A stretch of DNA of 64,000 nucleotides from Meconema thalassinum. Taxonomy: Eukaryota > Arthropoda > Insecta > Orthoptera > Tettigoniidae. The stretch's first letter is position 1; every line of letters begins with the position of its first letter. The translations under genes were made by a program, and so were the position numbers. This document shows, one piece after another, positions 45,254-57,300 of this stretch. The notes under the pieces were generated by a model that saw only the letters and a list, made by a program, of their open reading frames with translations, searched no databases and was not told the DNA's origin. Location: contig OX336391.1 in NCBI GenBank assembly GCA_946902985.2, forward strand, positions 196,356,289 to 196,420,288, read 5' to 3'.

Positions 45254-46050
45254 ATTTTCCATAAAAAATATTTTCCATAATAATTGTCTTACAGGCATGT
45301 AATAAACATCATTAAACTCTTAGAAATGCGCAGGTCAAGGTCATGCTAATTTAATCACGAATCGATCATAGGGATAATCTGTGTCCAGTTTCCCGCCGTA
45401 ATTCGAGCTCTTGAGCGTGACGCCAGGTCTGCCGCGTTAAAGTAGCATTCTTCTCCTATTGGTTCTCACTCACGTAGACCTCGTGATTTTTCTTACAGCA
45501 CCCCGCCCTGTAGGAGTGTCTAGTTGATCAATCAGCCTCTCATATCATTGCATTTCTTTTGGCTAGGCGCGAAACAGAACAAGGAACATGCCAAACGCAT
45601 GTGTCATCTCGCGTCTTCCTATTTCTAAGCCAGCCAGCACCTGCTTTCTGATTCATCGCTAGGCTTGGTCCCTTTCACAAATTCCACTAGCGATTAATCT
45701 TTGTCTTTTTGCACCCAGGTACATTCTTACTGTCTCCAACCAATGCCTATAGTTTTACCATTTCCTTCTGGTTTTCATGATACTGGTAGAAATATTAAAT
45801 ATTGCAGAAATAAAACATAGAATTATTTATACTATCAGAGTATGAAGGGTTCAGTATGAAAATACGCTCAATAATTTCTGTCCACTTAACATTTTGGTCG
45901 ATGTGACGCCATTTCAAGTCATCTTAACATTATGAGGTTTTTCCTTGATCATTTTGCATGGATTTTAGAAACAGTAAATCAAAGGAATGAGTACACAAAT
46001 CGTATAATTTCATAAATATCGAATAACCGGTGAGTGTCACAGCACACTCA
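45254..46050. other. No gene recognised
   Basis: No coding or repeat assigned. Locally less AT-rich at 45380-45560. Confidence 0.4.
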
Positions 46051-46190
46051 GCTCATAAATGATATTATCAGTGACAAATGGCATTCTAATTTCTTAAATA
46101 TCAATTTTTGTAAGAAGGGTTCGATTTGCAAAACCTATTGGGGAAAGTGAAGTTTATGAACATGCGAGATTTCTCGCACGGGCCCGCTAG
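46051..46190 (+). mobile_element. Helitron 3' terminus
   Basis: Hairpin GCGAG/CTCGC with ATTT loop at 46164-46177, then ACGGGCCCG and CTAG at 46187-46190, followed by T of a TAATAAT target. The 5' limit is unknown. Confidence 0.7.
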
Positions 46191-46438
46191 TAATAATAAT
46201 AATAGTAATAATAATTTGAAGGTAGAGAATTTTATCACCCATAAAACATCAACTCTGCTTGTGGTTTACAAATGCCTCACAGTGGATTTCCCCGTTCCAG
46301 ACAGATTCTTGGTGAGAGGTATCATGCCTAATGTTGTTCTCAATATTACACCAAGGCGAAACACTGGCAACTTCAATAAGATGTCAGAAGAACACTAATT
46401 GGTTTGAACAAAAAAACTTATTTCATATTATTCTATAA

Positions 46439-47068
46439 CTAGCAACACCCCCATCTTCACCCGGTATCTATAATGGAATACCCGGTGTAAGCTTAAAAGG
46501 CGCATGGACGGCAGGTCCCAGGCGCAAATCAAAAAAGCCGAGGTGAACAGCGAAACTCCAAACACATATACTCTTCTCTTAACTCGACACGACTCGACAG
46601 TTTGATGCTGGCTGAAGCTAGGGTGTTACGCACAATCGCTAGCTCGTAAACTTACTCCGAAGCTAGTAATTTAAATTTCCACTGAATGGGGATTGTTAGG
46701 AAAAAGGAAAACGTAAGGACGCTTGTAGTAGGATATGTAATAAAGATAGGCATATGCTGTCGCGGATTTTTTAGTAGAACTTTTCATGCTGAACAATTAT
46801 TACACTCATAATAGGACCTATATTCTCGTATATATAGATATCTTGAACGGTTTACTCACCGTACGCTTAAAAGGCGCACGGACGGCATGTTTTCTTCGAC
46901 TCGATTCACTGAAATCGTTACTTCCCGGCTCCCTATGTCATAGATTAATGTTTGTCTACAGAAACCTTCTTCAAGAAATCCTTTACAAAATGGTGAAAAC
47001 CAAATCAAAATCCACCCAGTGGTTCTTGAGATTACCCGTTACATCCAAGAATCGAGGACTTTTTTAAT
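46439..47068 (-). mobile_element. Helitron-like repeat D, copy 1
   Basis: The minus strand ends GGTGTTGCTAG at 46439 followed by T. The body includes AAAAGGCGCACGGACGGCA and CCAGTGGTTCTTGAGATTAC. Copies at 61266-61740 and 63245-63590. The 5' end is not fixed. Confidence 0.55.
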
Positions 47069-47591
47069 ACAATGTATGTTTTATATGGATGCTTAACCAC
47101 CATCATCACAAGAATATTCGATGGTAGTTCCTCAATACGGTGTGCAGGTCCACCCAGTTCACGGAGTGTACATCGTAACAACCATCTAGTCAGACCGAGA
47201 ATGAGGTCTCTCTTGGTATTAATCTGCTCACCTCAAAGCCAAAGCTATATCCTCTGTCTAGGTGTACCTAGACCAATCTGTGGTCTGCTGCACATCCTAT
47301 GTTGTCAACTATTGGACCGCAGAGTGTCCAAGTTCGTGGCCCTGGTAAGTGGGAGCTTCTCCGACACATTCCAACCCACGTATTGTGCCCACGGTATTAA
47401 TGTTCTTGGATATACAGTATTATAGAATCGCATACATTCTGGAAAAATAAATAAATTAATAAATGTGATAATAAAGAAAGTAAAGAGTTTCCTTCAGTCC
47501 TCGAAGAATGAGAATTGAGATACTTGACAGAAAGTAGAGTCAAGGAAGAAATGATAGGAAAGTAAAGAAGCACAGGTATTATCTTTATGTC
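47069..47591. other. No gene recognised
   Basis: The open frame at 47072-47425 (117 codons) has no recognisable domain. 47495-47575 is a small fragment resembling repeat E. Confidence 0.35.
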
Positions 47592-47840
47592 AACAAATAA
47601 CTAGTAGTTCTGTGAAGAACCAAATAGCCCATTTTCTTATATCCTACTGGTCATTTCCATTAAAAACTCCCCCTCCTGTTAAAATGACTTACCTTGAGTT
47701 CTTCTTAATAGATTTTGGCACACGACCTAGGTTGTGATTAAGCATAGAGCATCAATTTTATACCAAAAACTCAATATCCATAAGTTGAAGTCATTTCAGA
47801 CAAAACAATTCGTGACGAACTAAAAGACCTACTTTAAAAA
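47592..47840 (-). mobile_element. HINE tail fragments
   Basis: AACAAATAACTAGTAGTTCTGTGAAGAACC with ATAGCCCATTTTC at 47592-47636, and a poorer second tail (TTCGTGACGAAC, ACCTACTTT) at 47800-47832. Both are reverse-oriented HINE 3' ends; no head located. Confidence 0.5.
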
Positions 47841-48550
47841 TAAAATATTGATAAATTTATTTGCTAATAACAAGTTTCTGCACAACGAGGTTAATGAAAA
47901 TTCTTATACGAGAGACCTCAGTTACACAAGTTGTAGTATTATCCTGATTGATATTACACGCACCCACAATTTTGAATATATAGCCTACTTGAATGATATT
48001 AAAACTGATAGCTCACCTTCTTACAAAATGTATGTTTAAAAACTTTGTATTGTATCGAAGATTTACGCTGCTTAATGCAATTATGCACCAACTTTGTAAC
48101 TTACATGCAATATTGTAGGCACATGCAATATACACTATTCTGAATACATTATATGTGATCGACTGCTTACCATATAATAAAATTTTGATGAATATAAGCA
48201 ATGTACACGAGATTTAGGCTTAAGAATGCAAAACAGATAGACTTCATATATTGAAGATGTTGACCGAGTGTAAAAATAAATGGTGTCGATAAACAGGGAT
48301 AAAATCACCACGAAACGAAATGGAAGTATAATCTTCTAAGTGAGAACTCAGTTGCTCAAATCACAAGGCTTTCGAACTAAATATTACGAGCAGAAGTCAT
48401 CTTCAATATGTAAAAGCTTACACTTCATAACTCGCTAGTTATGAACCTGCAAATTTCTATGCTGCGGGAGGTTCCTACGTAGGCCTATATGAGAATCTCT
48501 GATCCAGATAATATCTCATAACTTATGTGAAATGAGTACAGTGTTTTGTT
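47841..48550. other. No gene recognised
   Basis: AT-rich, no domain recognised. Confidence 0.4.
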
Positions 48551-48925
48551 GTGGATTCCCTAGTGGCTCTGCGATATCGCGGTCATGTAGCTCCGTGTGT
48601 ACAAGTTTTCTGACAACCTGTGACACTGTGATGTCTGTGCAAGTGTGTGTATTTGTAATCAAGGTATAATTTGGGTAGAAACAAGCCGTGGGCTTACGTA
48701 AGGAACCATCCCGAGATTTTATCTGGAGTAGAAGTTGGAAACCACGGAAAACAACTTCCAGGATGATGGAGGAGGGAATCGAACTCATCTCTCCTCAGTT
48801 TAGCTTCATAACTGTGAGTGTACCTCGTTCCGTTCGTCAGACCTGAATTATATTTCTTGCCAGAGCCGGGACTCAAACCCGGGCTTTCGCGGTGACAGCC
48901 AATAATTCTAGCCACTACGAAATGA
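48551..48925 (-). mobile_element. tRNA-derived SINE family F, copy 2
   Basis: Minus-strand head: TAGTGGCTAGAATTATTGGC (A-box-like), CCCGGGTTTGAGTCCCGGC (B box) at about 48862-48915. Body with GGTTTCCAACTTCTACTCC, ending in the tail module (CATGACCGCGATATCGCAG) at about 48570. Confidence 0.72.
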
Positions 48926-49120
48926 GTACAAAATGAAGGCGTGCGTACCATGACATTCATGACTTATATGAGGGCGTTCTACTATGAAAACCTAGCACGT
49001 TTAAAAATCACCTTCGATGGCTACTTTTAGAACTCGATGTCCTTAAAGTTGCAGCAGTTTAATGAGATTCATGACATTAGTATTAACATTAACCGATATG
49101 GACTACAGTACAAGTACATA

Positions 49121-50398
49121 CAGGGTGTCCCACCTCACTTCGCGACCTCAAATATTATCGAAATGAAACAGATGTGAAAAATCTACTTGCACAGGAATGT
49201 AGCCACGTCAGGGGGTCACACAATGGGAGGATATGCACAATCCAGGAAAGTATAACAATATCAATTTCAACGTAAAGTTACCTTTTTTTAAATGGAACAT
49301 ACATGTTTTTTTCTAGCAAAATCATTAGTAAACATACGATTAATGATAACAGAATTAGTTACACTTCTCTAAACCTCGTACCTTCTGAAATAACTAAAAT
49401 TGTAGGTTACTAACCAACGACAGTGGAGTGTCAATGTTGGTGCGTTATCACTGGCAACCGTATTGTAGGTCCCTATTTTTATCAGGGAACACTAAACGAA
49501 TAGCGATATGCATCATTTCTTCAAGACACGTTACCCCTTCTCATGGAGGACGTGGGTTTGGAAACTCGTGTATCAATGTGGTTCCAGCATGATGGGTGCC
49601 CCACACATTTCGCACGTGTTGCCAGAGATGTAATGGATGAGAAGTTCCAAATCGGTGGATAGGACGTGGTGGTCCTGTGAGATGGCCAGCACGGTCCCTC
49701 GACTTCACGCCATTAGACTACTTTCTCTGGAGCGCATAGCAAGATAGTCTATCAGGAAGTCCCAACTACAATAGCGAATATGCAACAGCGTATTACTTCA
49801 GCGTGTGCGGAAATATCTGTGGAAACACTGGGATCAGTACAACGCTCTGTTGTTCACCATCTACAGAAGTGCATTGATGCAAACGGTGGTCACATTGAAC
49901 ATCCGCTGAAGTGACACAGTTTCATCAGTTAAGATGTTACTGATTACTTGTGAATGTCTCTTCCATGCTGGATGTAATTTAAAAAACATGACGTTTCTTT
50001 AAGTTATAGGCCACAAGTTTGTTTAGGAAATCGGTAATTGTACATTTTTAACTATGTGTACAGCTCTACACATTTGTTAAACTTGACAAACAGTGTCTCC
50101 ATTGCCATCATCTACAACGTTAGTTATTTCAGAATTTACGGGGTTTAGAGATGTGAAACCAATTCTGTTATCATTAATTTTATGTTTACTCTTGATTTTG
50201 CTAGAAAAAACATGCATGTTCCATTTAAAAAAAGGTAACTTTGCGTTGAAAGTGATATTGTTATAATTTCCTGGATTGTGCATATCCTCCCATTGTGTGA
50301 CCCCCTGACGTGGCTACATTCCTGCGCAAGTAAATTTTTCAAATCTTGTTTCATTATTTGATACTATTTGAGGTCGCAAAGTTAGGTGGGACACCCTG
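49121..50398 (+). mobile_element. Tc1/mariner-type transposon with 281-bp TIRs
   Basis: Long inverted repeats at 49121-49402 and 50118-50398 start CAGGGTGTCCCAC and are flanked by TA at 49119-49120 and 50399-50400. The arms match closely with scattered differences. Total length 1278 bp. It encloses a degraded transposase C-terminal half, so it cannot move on its own. Confidence 0.88.
49540..49915 (+). pseudogene. DDE transposase C-terminal half, decayed
   Basis: Reads WFQHDGCPTHFARVARDVMD, then after a frameshift PNRWIGRGGPVRWPARS and LDFTPLDYFLWSA, a stop, another shift, VPTTIANMQQRITSA and VHHLQKCIDANGGHIEH. QHDG and TPLDYFLW are the second and third catalytic blocks of Tc1/mariner-like DDE_3 enzymes. 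At least two frameshifts and a stop. The HTH half is missing. Confidence 0.8.
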
Positions 50399-50400
50399 TA

Positions 50401-52990
50401 TAACTATCCTCATTTCACTCCTGTATAAGTCACAGAACTGGCCATTATAATTCAAGGAATACTTAGTGATTATACGGTCTAGAGCTATGGATAAGCACGT
50501 GCGTTTAAAATGAAGCAGGTTATACGTTCTCCACTGAATAACTTCTTCAAATATCAAGTCGTACTGACGAACACATATCAGTTACTTAGTTTTGTTTCCT
50601 AAAATATATCCTGATTGAAAATTAAACAGCTTGATATTGTGCCCGTTCGACGAGGATTTCGGGGAGCCATCGGCCTTAAATGACCCTTCCGAAACCCTCC
50701 TCCAACGAGAAGACATATAGGATGGGGAGGAATGCATGCATGGACTGGGGATACACGAGGAAAAGTTACTCGGGAATGTCGGTTATAATGAGAGATCAAA
50801 ACTACCAGTCCAGAGGAATACAAACACAAAATACAATAAAGAGGCCAGGCTTACATTTAAATCGCACTCATTTTATTCAAAAGTGGCAGACCCCTAACCT
50901 ACTTCGGAGAGGTGAAAAACGGCTAGTCCGTGCTAATTAATCCTAATATGAATTTACTCATCTCCGTACAAAATATCCTAAAAGTTAAACCTCTCGAAGT
51001 CCTACTAACAGATAATTAAATCAACAAGCAAGGCTATGAGTATGACACGTACCGGTAATTCATCCCTACACAATTACTTCGGAGATTGCAATAATAGTAA
51101 TAATACAGGCACGAATATACAGCAAAGAATTATATTTACTTGCTTACAATGCAAAGATTGCGTTACATTTAGAGCACAATAAGTTTAAAGACTATGCTAT
51201 GATAGTGCCAACTCTAACATTTAACGTTACAGTAATTTATGCTAATTCCTATTTGACGTTAAGTTTAGCAACGATATAAACGAGAAGAGCTTAATCCAAA
51301 ATATTTTCCATAAACAAGCTTAGGTAGTACACAATCCTACCTCACAACTGGGATAGCACCAACCCATTGTGGTAAACCTCAAAAATATTACAATGGTAAG
51401 GACTCGATAATTAATCCTCCCGCGTCATGACCGTACATAAAAAGATTGCGACCTTACTGTCGGACTCACGTGACCATTTCGAGTGTTTCCAGTGTGTGCG
51501 CTTTGCCGGATACCAATGGCAAATGTGATGGCATGGTTGGTGTAGCCATTCCGTCTTCCTCCCTTCAGTGAGTATCAACCATCGCTATCCCTCCATACTG
51601 GGTTCTACTCCATAACGGCTTCCATCAGAATAGGAATCATAGCGTCCACTAGGTGTTGGATTATTAATGTGAGCTCCATCTTAATCATATATTCGGCGTT
51701 CTCACTGAATTTAAGCTCATCGTGATTTTGCTTTCAAAATACACTGCTTATACACAAGTAGCGGCTTATTGCAAAAATGACCATGTGTTCATCCGCTCAC
51801 AGAAGCTAAAATGGTTGCTTGTGCAACTGTACTCACTCCAAACTTTTATGTTACTGAAACAATCGTGTTAATTCACACTAGAAGCATCCGCTCACGAAAT
51901 TTCACCTTTATGCACTGGTGAGTGTTACACAACGAAATATAAATTCTCATTCGATTACAGACAATGAATGGTTTGAACTTGGAACAATTTTCACATCGGC
52001 TGGCAACCATGTGCTCGCCACGTTGTTCAGTCCTGTATTCAAGAATTTCTACCCAATTTATAAGTGTCACTCTTTTAAACCAAATAAACGTTCCCAGTGA
52101 TATTGGCAGCTTTACTGCGTTTAATTAAATGTTATTCACGCATCGATAATGGTTGGTTTAACTAATAATCGTAGATTTTAACAGCGTCGAAATTCACGTC
52201 CGGTCAGGACCTCGCCTGAAATGAGAGTGTCCAACGCAACATGCCGGAAGCATCGACTGTACCACCCAGTCAAGGGTGAAACTATTCAACGTTCATCACA
52301 TACTCTGCGAGGTTATACCTTTATTTACTGTCATCAATAAGAATCATATAATTCTTCAGAGCTTCCAATTATTTACAAATATCCATTAATAATTACAGTC
52401 TCCAAATAAAATGGCAAAAATTAATATCAGTGGTGCGGCAACTTGTGGTGCGTCAAGTGAGGGTTACTCCCAAAGACAAAACATTGCTGCTTTGGAGTCC
52501 TCGGTTCATCCATAGAAGTCTTACTCCTCATGAGCCATCGAAGCCATAGCTTGGATGTGATATCGGGCTCAACATGCATATTCCGCTGTTATCTGTTTAA
52601 TGTATTATGTGTGTAATTTTCATGCCAACTCCATACATTTTATGGCAGAAGAATATGGGTCTACTGTCGTACGACCACTTTACGATATTTATGTACATAA
52701 ATAAAGCCATATATCTGTACTCATTATTAGTTGCGGTTCTACGTAATCCCCCCTTCTTCCGTGGGTGGTACTAATTGCGAGATGTCGGACAATATTCAGA
52801 CAGAGTCCTTCCACGAATCCAATCAGGAGTTACGTGAGCAGGAACGCCCAAAGGTTCACGATTCTCGGAAGAACTTAAACCATAATACAATTCATTCGAA
52901 CGAAATAAGTTACGTGAAGGCGCACCAACACTCCAGATCAACCATACGACTCTCAAACATAGTACAAACAGTAGCTTACCAATGTAACTA
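50401..52990. other. No gene recognised
   Basis: AT-rich; no domain or clear repeat. An AATAAA near 52700 and an open frame at 52731-53036 are unsupported. Confidence 0.35.
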
Positions 52991-52994
52991 CGTG

Positions 52995-53196
52995 GGATTA
53001 TTAGAAACTAAGGTTACAAGGTCGGTATTCCTGTAGTTTCGTCTGTTATAGAGAAATTAATATTGTGGGGTAGTTCGAATTCATAGGTTGGTAACAGTGG
53101 AGAGTTACAGCCACCCGCCACCTACAGCGCTAGTTGTAGGTAAACAACTAATAGCGACTCGTTTGGAGAACTGGTCTCGCGAAGAGATCCCATCAG
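52995..53196 (+). repeat. Direct repeat, left copy (mariner 5' region)
   Basis: Matches 53776-53978 over about 200 bp including the first codons of the mariner frame (up to CCCATCAG). It is cut at CCCATCAG and followed by an ATTT run at 53199-53240. Confidence 0.8.
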
Positions 53197-53239
53197 TATT
53201 ATTTATTTATTTATTTATTTATTTACTTACTTATTTATT

Positions 53240-53525
53240 TAGCGTATGGCTTTTAGTACTGGGAGTGTCCGAGGCCATGTTCGGCTCGCCAGAGGCTTTA
53301 GCTGCTACAAGCGGACACCCATAGGGTGAGCTGCAAGTTCCGTCCAGTTTCAAGTACTTTCAACTTTCACTACCAGCTGTTACTGACACCTAGTGGTGAA
53401 CGTTGGAACTATTTTTTATTTACTTATTTATTTATAGTATGGCTTTTAGTGCCGGGAGTGACTGAGGACATGTTCGGCTCGCCAGAGGCTGTAGCTGCTT
53501 CAAGCGGACACCCCTAGGGTGAGCT
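53240..53525 (+). repeat. Dispersed repeat H, two copies
   Basis: GTATGGCTTTTAGTACTGGG ... GACACCCATAGGGTGAGCT at about 53241-53332 recurs at about 53438-53527, each after an ATTT-type run. Likely a retroposon tail domain; class unknown. Confidence 0.65.
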
Positions 53526-53599
53526 ATGATAGAAAAGTTTTCAACGAAATCTAACCTAGAAATTTAGCTTCACACAAGTTTAGTCTGTGGAAGGATCTT

Positions 53600-53775
53600 T
53601 GACATGCCGTAAATCTATGACATGGGACCGCCGGCTTTACTTCCCATCCGAAGGAAGGCATCTGAAGGATTTTAACGCTCTTAGAAATTCCGATGACTTC
53701 GGCCGGGTTTGAAACCGCTATCTTGGGCACAGCAGTTCAGCATGCTACCAACTACGCCACCGAAGCCGTGGGGTG
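53600..53775 (-). mobile_element. tRNA-derived SINE head and body
   Basis: Minus strand: A box TGGCGTAGTTGGTAGCATG, B box GGTTTCAAACC, then GCCGAAGTCATCGGAATTTC. Same family head as in the composite units, and the best preserved box pair. Confidence 0.75.
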
Positions 53776-54337
53776 ATCAGAAACTAAGGTTACAAGGTCG
53801 ATATTCCTGTAGTTTCGTCTGTTATAGAGAAATTAGTAGTGTGAGGTAGCCTAATTTAAATACATACGGTTGGTAACTGTGCAGAGTTTCAGCCACCCGC
53901 CACCTGCAGCGCTAGTTGTAGGTAATCAACTAATGGCGACCCGTTTGGAAAACTTGTCCCGCGAAGAGATCCCATCAGTTATCCGATTTCTGTGGGCGAA
54001 ACATGTAACCGCGGCCAGTATTTCCAGATAGGGTGTAATATTCCTTCATGACAACATGGGACCTCATACAGCCCAGAAGACCACCACGCTATTGAAGCGG
54101 TTTCGCTGGAAAATCATCCCTATATCTCGGACCTCGCTCCAAGTGATTTTCATTTGTCTCCTCACTTGAAGGAGCACCTAGGAGGTTGACGATTGCCTTC
54201 AGACGAGGTGGTGAAACACTTCGCGACAACGTGGCCGAACAGGCAAGGACAGGGATTTTACCATGAGGGAATATTCAAACGTATCCCACAACGCGACAAG
54301 CGCCTAAACCGATACGGAGAATATTTCCAAAAATAAC
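53776..54337 (+). pseudogene. mariner transposase, internally deleted
   Basis: ATG at 53933 gives MATRLENLSREEIPSVIRFL and a stop at 54029, then directly VIFLHDNMGPHTAQKTTTLL and KRFRWKIIP; a later part (LKEHLGG, RQGQ-like, CLNRYGEYF-like) is readable with shifts. The N-terminal HTH start is thus fused to the second catalytic block, with the centre missing. The 5' 200 bp is duplicated at 52995. Confidence 0.75.
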
Positions 54338-57300
54338 CTTATCTATTGAACCCGAGGAGGTTATGCTGACTGGAATTGAACGTGGTTCTCAGAGACTGTG
54401 ATCTCAGTATGAAGGTTCCACCAGGGAACGAACCAGAGATCTGTAGAGGCAGTTTCATGGTAAAAACCCCTCGAAAGAAGTGTATATTTAATCACTGGTG
54501 TGATTTTTGGTGCAATGACATTATTTATTAAAATAATGCAGGGAAAAATGAGCAGATTACAGCATTATTAGTCTACTTGGTGTAGGCTATACGAGGCTTG
54601 AAGCACGAAGAGGGCAGAGTTGACATTTTACAAATTAGCCCAGAATTGTGGGTGGGGCCCAGTGGAGCCATGTCCATCTCTGTGACCCCATTCTGTCGTC
54701 TGGAGCAAGGGGGAGGCCTGAATAATGACCCAGTTATTCCCCGACGGAGAATAGATTTGAGGAGTGGGAGGAGAGATGCCCAGGAAAATCATTGATTACT
54801 CGTGATTGGAGCAACGAATTGAGATGAGAGTTGCTCACAGATGAATCTTTTGGCAGGAGGCTAATTTTAGAGCCTTTTACCTGCGAAATTGGGGCATATT
54901 TAATGATGTGCGGAAGGACTGTAAAACGACCATTGTGCGCGGATAGATTTGAGAATGTTGCCGGGGAATACCCGTAAGATAGCGTCCCACGCTATGGAGA
55001 AAGGAATTAATATTAATTAATTGGACGAGCGATTCCTTTGCACGCAGATAGTTTTGGAATCTGTGAAGAAAGAGGAACCCAATGATCAGGGTTTGGAGAC
55101 CAGATTCACGCTGTGAGAGGAGCCAAGATTTCGCTGCAAGATTTCGCCCTACTTTCAGTGAGAATCTGATATAAGGGAGTAGACCCTTGGAGGAGCGCTC
55201 AGTCAAAACCCAGTCTCTCTCAGTTCAAGCTCAGTCTACGCGCAGTTCACGTGCAGTTTGCACCCAGTTACAGAGCAAGTTGCAGTCTTATGCAGTCTTC
55301 ACGCTCAGTTTACGTTAGAAGTTACCCAGTTGTAGCTCAGTTGCAGTAAGTTGCAATCAGTATGCAGCAAGTACGAGGGCAGTACGAGGCAGTATGTAAG
55401 CAGTATACAGCAGTCTTCAAGTAAGGTACGAGCAGTCTTCAAGTGAATCTTCAGTCAGGTACAGCCACTTTGAAGCAAGTTCGTCAAGGCAGAACGCATG
55501 GCGGTTCTACTCATAATAGACGCCGAACAAAGACTGGTACAGGTAAATGAAGCATTTAATAAGCTTGTATGAATAATAGTCGTGCTATAGGCATAATCAG
55601 CAGTACGAACTATGCCGTGTTCAGTTACGAAGCACCGTGTAGGCTAATGGCAGAACTATTGTAAATAATTATTTGTGTAAAGTATTGGACAGTGTTGAGC
55701 GCAATGTGTAAAGTATTGATTGATCGTATACGTGTAATTACGATGGTATGCGCTAAATGAAACTCTACGAAATGTTTGGTAATGTCATGAGAGTACCAGA
55801 TGATAACACATGTACGGGAGCTAGCATATTTATGCAACGCAGGACGCTTACCGTAGGAGTAAGAATATAAAAACTGTTGGTGAATTCCGAGAGCGGGTAA
55901 ATCAGACTTTCAATCAGGAGTTGATAGGAGCACGGAAGATGCCGTCGACGCCTGCAAATTCGATCTTTGCTAGGGAATTTCAGCATTGAAAAGTGTATAA
56001 AGTGACGTGTGTTAAGTGTACAACATATGTAAAATATCCTTTAAAGTAGTGATTAGATAAGTGTTTCACATGTGTGGGAGCGATAGCTTCCTGAGAGTTA
56101 TGCAACGTGTCGTGTTGTTGATGAAAATTATGTGTTATAAAATGTGTGTTTGCAAGATGAATATGTCGCGTTAAACCTGCTAATGGCAGGCGACATGGAG
56201 AAATATGATTGGTTGGAGCCACCATAGACGCCTATAGAAATGTAAGTACCCCACAAGTTATGATTATGTAGAAATATGGGCCATTGTATGTTGTGATTCC
56301 GTAAAGATGCCAGTAAAAATCAGTTTAGGAGGGAGGTCCTCCATGTTTAATCATTATTGTGTTGATTTTTATAGAGTTGAGATGTTAATTTGCATCATTA
56401 AGTGGAGTAATTATTCCCACTATGAATTAAGAATGGCAATCGGTTATGTAAATGTGACGAGCACTATTGTTCGGATTTTAAGACGTTTAGCTATGTCGGA
56501 TTTTGGTTAAGTTATGTGAGAATAATAATAAAGTAATGATTTTTTGGTCATTTATGTCAGTGAGATTGATAAGAATAATAAAGTAATGATTTTAGTCATT
56601 TATGTCAGTGAGATTAATGGTAGTAATAATAATGAATATTAAAAGTATGAATGAACACATCAGGAAACAAATAAATGTTGTAAGCGAGAGATTTACGCTA
56701 ATTGCAAGACTTATCAATCTAAGCAGTAAGATGATACAGTAAGATTACATTACAGTGATTAAGGAAAGAAGTTTTATATCAGAGTATTGCATATATTCAG
56801 TAATGATGCCAGGCATGAAAGAGCTTTTAGCGGATTGAATTTGCAGCTTATATGAGAAGCTTATAGAGTAAATTGTTAGATTTCTCTTAATAATATAGGT
56901 CGGAAGTCGTAGCATTGAGTTAGGGGCCAGATGGTCTATTCTACGTATGAAATCTCCTATGTCATGGGCATAAGTGGAGATATAATTTTATGCCAGAGTT
57001 GTAGTGTGTACCCTAACTCTGAGGAAGGATATGAAAGTGTTCCGGGTTGGGATCCTATGATAGAGACGAGGAAAACGGGGACACCTCGAAACTCTATGGT
57101 CTCCCGAGAACTTATTTGATGAGTTATTCCGCTCGTAGAAGCGAAACTCATGGCGGCAGCTGCAGTAGCGCCTATATTTTACTTGAGACATCGGTCACCC
57201 GTTAGACTAATGCATTACGAACCCCGAACCTTCATGTTGAATGGACCCGTGTGAGGCCAGTTATTATTATATCCTCTGTGTAGGAGTAATTATAAAAGCT

